Part shown: positions 34,301-46,300 of the stretch, in pieces
Layout: each line of letters opens with the position of its first letter
How positions within the stretch are numbered: position 1 is the stretch's first letter
From: Fragum whitleyi
Lineage: Eukaryota > Mollusca > Bivalvia > Cardiida > Cardiidae
Reading direction: 5' to 3'
Assembly (NCBI GenBank): GCA_948146395.1
Contig: OX411555.1
Span: forward strand, 43,702,225-43,766,224
DNA: 64,000 nucleotides
Position numbers and translations under genes: made by a program
The notes under the pieces: model-generated
Told to the model about the DNA's origin: nothing
Databases searched by the model: none
The model's input: only the letters and a program-made list of their open reading frames with translations

Positions 34301-37300
34301 GCCTGTGCGTGACATTTCCAACAATTTGATATGTTTGTTAGTGGTGATCATAAAGTAGCGTAGACAGCCAAAAAGTGTAAATATAAAGTTATTGGATGGT
34401 CTACAGATACTTTGAGACCTTATCTATCCACTTAACGCCTAGTGAAGACTCTGGTCAGACTGTGCGGATGCACAGGCTGGTCAGAGTCTTTGCTTTGCAC
34501 ATTTTTGAAATTGTTGTAAATCTCATGCACAGGCTCGTATAACAAATCTATTCTAAAAGCTATGATATGAATTATAGGCAAATCATTGATGGGCACCCTG
34601 TATTGCATATTTTATCACAGAAAATTTTTTACATAAAAACAGAACAAAAATGACGGTCAGCATTTCATATAACCATCATAGAGTAGTTGGTAGTGCATCA
34701 GACTGTCAATCAAGAGGTCCTGGGTTCCATCCCCAATGGTGGCTCTTGTTCTTTCCTACATTTTTCTTCCACCAATTGGTCGATAATCGTAGACCTATGT
34801 TGGATAGCAGCTGGAGGCTAGGAAAGGATGTAATGGTAGTATGAGAAATACCAGGAATCCATTGTTAGGTGCTCAAGCCACTGCAATATAACTGCAAGAT
34901 TCTTGAAAGCGGTGTAAAACCCCATTCAAAACAAACAATGATCATCGATGATTAGTTCAACAGCCAGAATCTGAAAGGGTAGCAGTCATTTGGAACACCA
35001 CTCGGCCAATCTCATGATCAATGTCAGATGTACATAAAAGGACTATTTCTAAAAAATATGGGGAAACCTTGGTAAACATCGATGATGTCAGTTAAAATGG
35101 CGTTCACCCTCGAAACTGTGAGTGAAAACATTCGACGTCTCCAACACTACTCGTTTAAGTCACTGTCGTGAAACCATCGTATCCTTATATAAATATCTTA
35201 AGAATCTTAAATAACAGCTGAAAAAATCTTAATTTTTATACGCCGTCGGAGGCGGACGTATATTGGCGACATCTTCTCCGTCTGTCTGTCCGTCCATCCG
35301 TCCGTCCGTACGTCCGTCCACTTTCTTGTCAACGCAACTCCTCCTAAGTTTCTGGCTGGATCTTCTTGAAACTTGGTCAATGTTATCACCTCAATTGGTA
35401 GATGTGCATGAAGGAAGGATTTTATGGTTCGTTGATTTTTGCCTGAGTTATGACCCTTAAAAACTTAGTCTCTGGGGCTTATTGCCTCAGTTTTTTCTTG
35501 TCAACGCAACTCCTCATAAGTTTCTGGCTGGATCTTCTTGAAACTTGGTCAATGTTAACACCTCAATTGGTAGATGTGCATGAAGGAAGGATTTTATGGT
35601 TCGTTGATTTTTGCCTGAGTTATGACCCTTAAAAACTTAGTCTCTGGGGCTTATTGCCTCAGTTTTTTCTTGTCAACGCAACTTCTCCTAAGTTTCTGGC
35701 TGGATCTTCTTGAAACTTGGTCAATGTTATCACCTCAATTGGTAGATGTGCATGAAGGAGGGATTTTATGGTTCGTTGATTTTTGCCTGAGTTATGACCC
35801 TTAAAAACTTAGTCTCTGGGGCTTATTGCCTCAGTTATGCCCCCTTAAAATTGAGTCTCTGGGGCGTATTGAAATTGCAGCCTTGTGAATGCAACTCTTC
35901 CTAAGTTTCTGGCTGGATCTAAATGAAACTTGGTGGATGTTATAACCGAAATTGGTAGATGAGCATGAAGTAAGGATTTTATGGTTTATTAATTTTACCC
36001 TATCTAGGGCTTATTGAAATTGCAGCCTTTTGAACGCTACTCCTCCTTACTTTTTGTCTTTATTTAAATGAATCTTGGTCAATGTCATCACCATAATTTG
36101 TAGATGTACATGGATCAAGGATTTTATGGCTCATTTATTTCCCTGAATTATGCCCCCTCAAAACTTAGTGTCTGGGGCTTATTGAAATTGCAGCCTTGTG
36201 AAGGCAAATCCTCCTAACTTTTTGTCTTGATTTAAATGAAACTTGGTCATTTTGAATTTGGTTCTGTCAAAATAAGTAGTGTCTTCAATTATTTTCGTGA
36301 AACAGCAGCAAAGTGGCGGCGTATTTTGTGACGATGGCACTCTTGTTGAGAAAGATTCGTCATTCAAAAATTAAGATTTTTCAGCCGTTCTTTACTGTAA
36401 AATATATAAATCTACAGTGCTAGTTTTTCTTACACTGTTTCCGCCTAACAAAATTCACGATTTTGTTACATACCTATCCGCCTCACAAACATCTGAGGTC
36501 TGTTGCAGTTTACGGAAATGGCCAAGTGATGTTCCAAATGGGTAGCAGTGTCCTTTGTCTACCTGCATGAAACTCAAAAACAAAGTGACCAAAGATAATA
36601 AAACATAATACTTGACTAAAGGAAGTGCCCTATTGTTTTCGAATTAAAAATGTCAAGGTCACCATTGAACTTTGTTTAAAAACAGTTTCTTGTGAACAGG
36701 AACAGGAAAACACTGATGGGGAATATAAGTCAACTTTGCAACAGCTCAAATTACAAATAGATTTATCCATTTGTTTTAATTCTCATCAGATAGAATATAT
36801 TATCATGATATATTGCTTAGTGTGTGTTTGTGTAATGTTTTGTTTAATTCTGTATTATTTCATATGTATGCTGCATATTGCATGATGCATGTGTAGGAAA
36901 TAAATGCTCTGCAGTTTGAATTACACTGGAAGGAGACATCCATACTTGACAGCCAACAACTTTGGGCTGATAGGTTCAACAGGTGAGTCTGTATAAATTT
37001 TCGTTCTTTGACATACATTGGCTGTGGGTGTTATCCTTGATTTTTGCCCTAGCAGAATGGAGCATAAGTAAAGGGTCATTGCATTTAAGGTTAAGGAAGT
37101 GAATATTTTTTATTATTAACTCTCTTTTATAGATAGTCAACAATACAAACTTGCAACATTAACCGTCTGTGATAACCAGACCCTTTTTACTTCAGCCTGC
37201 CCGAGTTACGAAATTCCAGTAATCCAACCATGCAAAAAAGTTCACTTTTGAATGGCTAATTCATCCTTTCAATTTTAGGATACAGTCATTTTCACGATTA

Positions 37301-40300
37301 ACAATACTTGCCTGCTTACTTAAGAAATCACAAAAAATATTGAAAAGGTAATCACACCAAATTACATCACGGCTTCCTGCTGGGTAAAAATACACAGAAT
37401 AACACCACTCAAAGATGGCAAATTTATGAGTGGCATGTAATTAATTTGTATATCCCTGTCCCCTGCCTATTGACTTCTGTCACAGCGTGGCTCATAAAAA
37501 ATCAAAACAACATTTGTCTAAAAAATATCTTGTCAGAGACATGATAAAAAAAACAAATTGGTGGTAGGTGACCAAAACTTTGAAAGTACAGCTTCAATTA
37601 CAACAAGGGAATCATTCATTCATGAGAATATTTGAAACAAAATAGTGAAAAGGTAAAAAGAAGTATAGAAAGTGCTATGCAGGAAAGAATTAGAATTATA
37701 CCTTCAAAATAGAATCCTGTTGACAAATCAACATAAAGGGCAACCAAAATCTCATACCCCCAATCTTCTCAGCTATACTGGCTAAGGTTTGTGAATTATG
37801 TCGAGCAATCACAAGAAAATGCTACAAAATGTTCTACCAAAGTCTAGTTTGAAATTTAAGGATATGAAACAAATAAAACTCACTTATTGTTGCTTCAAAG
37901 TTTGGAATAGTATAGCTGCTTTGGTCAATGGTGCTTTATATCATTAATTTTACTAACATTTATTAATATTCTATGCTTAAATCCTTTTGTTCACCTCTCT
38001 TTCCTACAGTTCATAAAGCTTTAGCAGACAGTGTAGACTAAGATCAGCCTGCACAGATTCCAGTCTTATTTTAGCCTAAACTACCTGCTTTCAGGGTTAA
38101 TGATGATTTATCAGGAAAACTTAAGCCAGACAAATAAAAATATCACCAAAATAAGTTTTTTATCTGAAATAAGTGGCACTCATTCTTTCCAACTATTTTG
38201 TCTTTGAACAATGTCCTGACAATCTTAGACCTATGAAGGATAGCAGCTGGAGGCCAGGAAAGGATGTAATGGTAGTGCTGGTGTGAGAAATACCAAGGAT
38301 CCATTGTTAGGTTCTCCTGAAACTGCAATATAACTGAAAGATTCTTGAAAGCAGCCAAAGAAGTTAACCCATTCCTACAAACAAAGCAATTGTCTGAAAC
38401 AAATCTTAAATTTTGAAGGATAAGAATTAAGATTTAGTCAAAAAGTATTGAATATGAGAACAAAATGCTTGTTAAAATTTCTTGATTTTCATATTATTAT
38501 CAATATATAAAGACTTAACTTAGTATCTTAACATACATTAACATACTAACACATTTACTTTGTATATGATACTGTATTATATTGTTTTGCTTCATCCCAT
38601 GTAATCGCCTTTTGCCTATTTTCTATGAAGTTTAATTTGAAATAATACTGATTATGTTTTCTTAATTTTTTTAAGTTACCCTGTTTCAGTCACCTATTCA
38701 CAAAAATATTTCAAACTAAATAGCTGCCATTGTCAGAGATCAACAGAGATGACAAGTTATTTGATATTTTGATTGACAACAGTGAACTGTTAATTGGAAC
38801 AAATCCTTGAATTTTAATTAACAACAATTTTATATGACTGTGTGCCGTTTAAATTAGACACTGACTAGGCTGTGTAGGGCTGTGTGGATGCATAGGTTGA
38901 TATAAGCCATTACTTAACGCACATAAAAAATTGTAAAAATCAAAAATTCCAATATGTACTATAGGGTCCAGAATTCACTATAGGGATAAGTGTCTTTTTC
39001 ACTGCGTTTATTGGGGTATAAAGTGCAATTGCCTTAGCACATGGCAAATAACGCCCGTAGGGCGTTATGATTAAGCCATGTGCTAAGGCAATTGCACTTT
39101 ATACCTCAATAAACACAATAAAAAAGACACTCGTCCCTTATAATTGCAATCATCTAGATCGAAGAAACTATTAAAATACTCAGCCAAACATTAAAGCTTC
39201 AAGTCTACTTTATTTTTAGATCGTGTATTGTTTATCTCGCTATCGAAGTGAAATTCACATAGTAAAACAATTGATACACAAATAAAAGACAACATTAAAA
39301 TTCGTAGAGGTACTTATGGCAAATAAGCTTGTTTCTGCCAAGTTAGTCTGTACTTTTGAACGAAAACGGCGTGGTAAGTCTTTGTTGAGAGGGTTGCTTG
39401 AAGGTCTTCGTCGACTGGCTGTTTTTATGCCCCCGATAGGGAGGCATCATAAATTTGACTTGTCCGTCTGTCCGTCTGTCCGTCCGTCCGTCATTCCGTC
39501 CAAAAACTTTAACATTGGCCATAACTTCTAAATCAAAGCAGTGTCGGGGGCATTGTCATCTTACAGTGACAGCTCTTGTTTAAGTTAAGGTCGGCTCAGA
39601 ATCAGAACTGCATGCTTGTTATCGTAAATTCTTTCGAAAATATATTTATTCATAATGGATTGAATAGCAATGTTGTGTTGATGATCGGGGACTAGGTTAA
39701 TTCAAGTTCCTACAACACAGTACTTGCAGATCGAATTTCGGGGGTTTCCCGAAAGACCTATTGCATTTTATACAGAAATAAAGTGCAATGGATTTCCCCA
39801 CGTGATGCGATTTAAACCAATCAGAGTTCTTTATTTTATTTGATTGCAATTATTCCTTGGTATTGTCTCAAAAAGAATTCCGAAATGAATATATGTACCC
39901 TTTTCCAAGTAGTAACATATAAGATTACTTTTCAAAAGAACACTTGAAAATGAAACTCTTCTCCGAATTGGAAGATGCTTAGGCTTCACAGATCCTTAAA
40001 ATTTGTGTTTGTAATAATTTTTCTGAAATGAATTGTCAAGAAACTTCTTTTGAAGGGTATATTTGTGACAAAATGATGTTAGAAAACTTGAGTTAAGAGC
40101 AACACCAAGTTATATTTTTTTTCTGTGCACATTTATATCCTACAGGAACTACAGATACAGAGAATAATTATTCTACAGAGCTACAGATAGAGGGTTATTT
40201 AGGCTTATCAAATATTTCACTTGTCCCTACTCAAACCCTATCTTGTGGGTAATCATTGGAATCATTGAGATGATTCAAATAAGTACCCATAACATAGGGT

Positions 40301-43300
40301 TTCATTAGGAAATAAAGATTTTAGACTGTGGTTACCCCCTCTTATTGATATTTGTATCTCTAATTCTTAACAGTTAAGAATTAGTTATTAAACCCTTTGT
40401 TATTAACACTTTCCTGTATAACAAAATTTTGGACCTGTCCAAATTCAAAGGTTTTGCAGACAAAAATTTACAGTGGATTTAATTTGAAAAATAATCATTC
40501 AGTAGGGTAGAAAATAGTGTGGAAAAAGAAGAAATTGCTTGTCAAAAGCAATTTCTTCTTTTTTCACAATGCTTTCTCAATCTTAAAATCACAGGCACGT
40601 AAAAAGCAGGGATTAAACAGGAAAGACTTAATCAAAATGCTCTCAACAAGACTTTTAAAAAAGTAAAAGCAATGTAGGGTTTCTGTGTGAATAATAAAAG
40701 AGCCTGTGTTTGAGATTTTCATTAATTTCATGTGTGTGAGTGATGGACAAATATTTAGCAGCCTGAACAATTGCTCCATATATTTAAGATATTTTGGTAT
40801 TATGAACTTAGACTAAAGGTCCATAGCTATCTATTTAGTATGCAATTAAGACTCTGATCAGACTGTGCTTATGCACTGGCTGATCTGAGCCTTAATATTT
40901 CACTCACAAATTTGCTAGAATTGTCATGGATTTTACAGAGGTACAGTTAAGAGTGGCTATTTCCAGTCTTAACTCTTTATTTTTGTATGCAACCCTATGA
41001 TGTGGGTACTCATTCTGATCTCCCAACAGATTCAGGATTTGTGAAGTGTTTAAATTGAAGTCCAAAATACTCTCTGTATCTGTAGCTTTGTTTATACCTA
41101 GCATTACTCATGTGTATCTGGACTTATACAATTTTAATACAAGTTACGCTTTTCTAACCAATGTAGCTTCAGTATAGCGGTGATGGGGCTTCCAGTAGAG
41201 TTACCTCCCTTGTAGTCGGAAAGGAGCAGGACCTGGGTGAAATATCGGATATTATTGTTTCTGCGTCATCGGGTCAAGTCACAGAGACAAAGCCGGGAGA
41301 AAAATGTATTGAGAAAAGTGTGTCATTTGAGAGATATAAAAGGTATAATGCACCTTATAAGCCTTTCTCAAATAATTTGATTAGCAATAAAATTCAATTT
41401 CCATGGAATGGCAAAACACAGTTCTAACTGCCTATATACAGTAGGCAGTTCAAACTGTCTTACGATGAGCCATTGATTTCTTTGTTGCCTCTTATCCGAA
41501 TAAAAGGAAACTTAAGGTAGTGGATCCGTGATATTTCTTCAAACTTTTGGAACTCATGATTTTTCACAATGTTAACCAAGGTTTCCTAATGAAATCATGT
41601 GAAATCATTAGGAAACCTTGTTTAACACTAATAAGAGTTCATGACTTCCAAAAAGTTGCCTAACTATTACGGGTATTGGTATTGTCTGTAAGAAAAAGTA
41701 GATTACAAACAGAACTACTTTTATTGACAATGAACTGAAGCAATATTCTATATTACAATTATTTCTTAAGGGCTTTTCAATGGTTTATTGAGAAATGACA
41801 GACTGTGCCAGTGCATAGGGCATATTCAAAATTGTTGGATTTGTTACACACAGGCTCAATTTATTTTGAAAATACAATTTTTAAACTGTTCATTTTTACG
41901 CATAAAATCAGATAATACAGATTTAAGATTGGACGTACTTATAATTTACAGGCTGATCTTTGTATTTACTTCCTGCTAAAACAGGAACATCCAGGGTTCA
42001 GTTTGGCCCAAAAATATGACGAAGTATTTTGGTGGCTCAGCGGGAAACAGTTGTAATTCCCTATAAGTAAATAGGGGGTAACAACTGTTTTGCACTGAGC
42101 CATCGAATTTTGTGTTATCTCTACAGAAATCAAGAATTCAAAATCAAGTGGGAATTGTCTTAGTGAGACAAATTGTTTCCCAATGAATGTAAAATTAACA
42201 TTTGTATTATAAAAACGACCATCAATTTGTATGTTTCACATTTAAGACTAGTTCAAATAGAAAGAAATGAGTGAACTGTTAGAAGAGTTTGAAATGTGAC
42301 AGAAAGAACATAGTATAAATCAATAAGTTCATTAGTGAAATTCTGAAGGGTAGTTATGTATGCAAAGAGGATCAAACTGGGTCGAAATTTCAAATTTGTA
42401 TTAATTTTACAGAAATTTACATGATAAATAAATAGATAAAAAGGTCCATTTCCACTTTCATTATACTACATAACTAATAAGTAGAGGGGGGGGGGTATAT
42501 TGGTTTCAGTCTGTCTGTCCATCTGTCTGTTTGTCTCTCTGTAGACCTTTTCTTGTTTCCATACTCTTACTCTAGAACAAAGTGACCTAGAATTATGAAA
42601 CTTTATACAATAGCATCCCATGACCCAAGGAGGTGCCCTATTGTTTTGGGTTACTTAGGTCTAAACAATTAAACTTTGCTCGAAAACTGTTTAGAGAACT
42701 AGGCAAAGCGCTAGGGTGTGTGTGTCTGTGTATATGTCGGCTTTGCGACAGATCTAGTTTTAAGTTATGATTAACACCCACTCTATTAAAGCCATATTTT
42801 TATCAAGGGAACAGACTGTTCTTTAAGAGGTCAAATTTAATATTTGGTTTATTTGTAGAATTAAGGTATATAGTGATTCTTATTGCCATATTGAAGGGTT
42901 AATTTAAAACTGTTGTTCATACCTTTATGTTCAAAGGTGTTTACACTATAGTCCGCAAGAAAGAGTGAGGTCCGAGAAACCGTTATCTCCTATCATTTTC
43001 AATGTAAAATTGATCTTTGATCACTCACTTGAAATTGCAGGTCTATAGTATTGCACACAAAACCCTCACTATGGTTTGTAAAAGGAAACATGAGTGTTGA
43101 CCTTGATCTTTCAAGATCAATTTAAGTTTATAATTCAAGGAAAGCTTTCTTATTTTTCAACAGGGTTTGTCAGGAGAATGCAAATTTAGCAGACAATCTT
43201 GAAAGTAGGACGGAAGAGTTGAGAAAAGTTACAGCACAGAAAATGGGTTTGTATGCACATTTTGATTAGAATCTTATTAATCTCTGAGATAAAAATTACA

Positions 43301-46300
43301 AAATTGAATCTTGTATTGGAATTTAGAAGAGTCCTTAAATTGACTGACACAAATTTGTCTCAAATAAACTGAGCTTTAGAGGAATGGTTTGAATTTTATC
43401 AAATTTTAGAATTATATCTTAAAAAACCTAGAGGTTATTTTTGGATAACGAGATAAAAAAGTAAAACAAGATATAAAAGAAAACAAGAGAAATTATTTGT
43501 ATAGAAATAGAGCCTTATTCCTAAATTTTTGAAGATCTAGCTCGTAAAGGCCTAGTTTAGGCATGATTACTGGTAAGTTCATAGCAGAATTTGGGATATG
43601 ATGCATGAAACAAATTCTCTAAAAGTACATTTTTGACTAAGAATTAGAATCATAAAAAGGAGGATAAATTTACTATCATGCATTTTATGTTCTTTCTTTA
43701 TAGCTGTTCAAAGAGAAAATGATGAACTATTAGCTCTTTTAGACATTCAAGAACGAGCCAAATATGAAAAGAGTAGAAGCGTATCTTCTGAAGAAAACTA
43801 CAACACCTTTACCTCATCTGAGGTAACCTTTCTTTCTTCTTTTCAGTGGATTTTCTAGAAAAAAAGGTAAATTATCATTTATATGGCTCAGAGCAAAACA
43901 GTTATAACTGCCTATATGATAATAGGCAGTTACAACTGTTTGGTGCTGAGCCATCAATTTGTTAGACTCACCGCGTAACCAGTGAAATTATCAAAATTGT
44001 GTAACATGCTTCCGTTCATTACTGCCTTCAGACTTTCAGCGGAGTCCAATTAGTGAAGTCATCATGAACATTGTATTTATGAAGCAAATGTGCAGCAGCA
44101 TTTTCTCCAAAATAAAACAATTGTTCTTTTTTATTTTTAGCAATTGAATCATTACAACTTTATATTTTTCATTATTATAATTGGTTATCTTTACATCTTT
44201 TATCAATCTTATTTCTTTCTATGTTGTCCTTTAATAAGATAGTTTATAATCAATTATTGCCTTAAGGTTTTTCTTTCACTTAATAACAATAGAGTAGATG
44301 TTAATCAGCTCTCCATGTCCTTTTGATCTTGTATAAAAAATAAGCATAATAATGTTAGAGTCAGTTAGGAACTTTGTGTATAGCTAAGAATGTTGTGTTT
44401 AGATTAAGAACTTTGTGTTTGGCCAAGAATTCTCTTAGTGATATAGCTCTTTGCTTGGTTTGGGACTACCTGTACTTAAAGAACTCTTAGTGTTAGGAAT
44501 TGATATTTGGACTTCTCTCTGCTTAAATTGGACTTTCATGTCTCTGCAAATGCCAACTTCCTCAAAGAAGTGAATTAACCCTATATTACAGTTAGCAATC
44601 CTGGGTGCCTGTAGATGTAGAGTGTCAGATCCAGATCCATGCAGATGTGCTCATGCTGCAGCTGGGCTGAAAAAGGAGGTCATTAGAATGAAAGAGGAGG
44701 TATATAGTATTTTATGCTGTAGAAATGTTTATTTATTGACTCAGCACTGTCTTGTTGGGTATTCAGAAGAAAGGCTTTTGAAGTACTAAAGATAGTAAAC
44801 TTTACTTTATACTTTGTATACTTTGCTCCAAAAACTTTTTTCTATGAAATTGTTTTAATATATCTATGTATGTACAGTGTCTTTGAATCAATTATTAAAA
44901 AAAGTATTATTATTATTGAAAAACATTTTAGATGTGGGCCAAACAGACATTCATTCTGTCTGATAAGTTGGATCCTTGGCTAGGTTAACTTTCATTTGAC
45001 AAGTCATAATGATAGGCAGATTATGTTTCCCACCACTTAATGTTAAGTAATATGCCTAAATGATACAATTTGCTTAGCTTGGTTGGAGTGTTGTAGCAGC
45101 ACTAGTGTATGAAGCTACTGGACTCCCTGGTTAGGACAGATGCAACTCAAATGTTGTTTGAAGCTGCATCAGACCTTCATACAATCAAACAAGTCTAGTT
45201 ATCTTCAAAAAAGGTTCTCCAATTCAAGAACAGAAGAGATGAAGCCTTCCTTACTGTAGATGCCTACAGAAAAGCATTTGAAGAACAGTTACAGAGAAAC
45301 AGAAATCTGACCATACAGCTAGCCAACATAGCTTCAAATACACAAACAAAAGTAGCCAAGGCCAAGTCAGCTTTTAGATGGTTGATTGGATCATTGGATG
45401 ATGATGATGGTTAGTATGCCTGAGATTTCTAGTGTAGTTTGCACAGAAACCTTGCATATACAGGGCTACAGCTAGAGGGGGTATTTTGGATTTTAGATCA
45501 AAGTATTTCAGTAATGAAAGTACAAACCATATTTTGTTGGTACTCATTTGAATCGTTGGTACTCATTTGAATCGTCTCTTGAAGACGATTCAAATGAGTA
45601 CCTACAACATAGGGTTTCAATAAGAAATTAAGATTTTAGACTGGATTATCTTAAACAGAATACCTTATTTTGTTGGTACTTATTAGAAACGTCTCTTGAA
45701 GAGGTTTCTTATCAGTACCCAAAACTTAGGGTTTCAATGAGAAATAAAGATTTTAGACTGGCCTTCCTCAAACAGAAATCTGACCATACAACTGGGCAAC
45801 ATTGCCTCAAATACAAAATCCAAAGTAGCCAAGGCAGAGTCAGCCTTCAGGAGGTTAATTGAGTTATTGGATGATGATGATGGTTAGTATTAGGGATTGA
45901 CAGTAACACAAGTCCTCAGGCCCAAGACCCAGAGCCACAAAAAGAAGGGGTATTTGGATTTCAAATTTGAATATTTCACTTATACTTGCACAAAAACTAT
46001 GTTTTGGGTACTCATTGGAATTGTCTTGACGAGACAATTCTAATAGTCACACTCAATATAGTGTATAATTGAGAAATTGAGATTTTAGAATGACTCTACC
46101 CACCCTCTTATCTGTACCACAGATTCTGACCTCTCAGTTTTAGGGAGTACATATGCTAGCTATCATTTTATTTAGATATAATCAAAGACTTATTGAACAT
46201 TTGTAGGCACAATTTACTCGTAATTTCACTGTTTTTTGGTGACGTTACCAAGAGATAATTTACTGATATTTCTCAATAATCTACAGATAAAGATAAATAA

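Noticed and set aside
35263..35804. Three near-identical 60-codon frames
   Set aside because: They are the 172-bp tandem core of a CTTGTT-ended element, frame-shifted from unit to unit.
36625..36885. 86-codon frame just upstream of CCDC125 exon 5
   Set aside because: It ends 12 bp before the exon 5 acceptor, in AT-rich intron with no conserved residues. The real exon uses a different frame.
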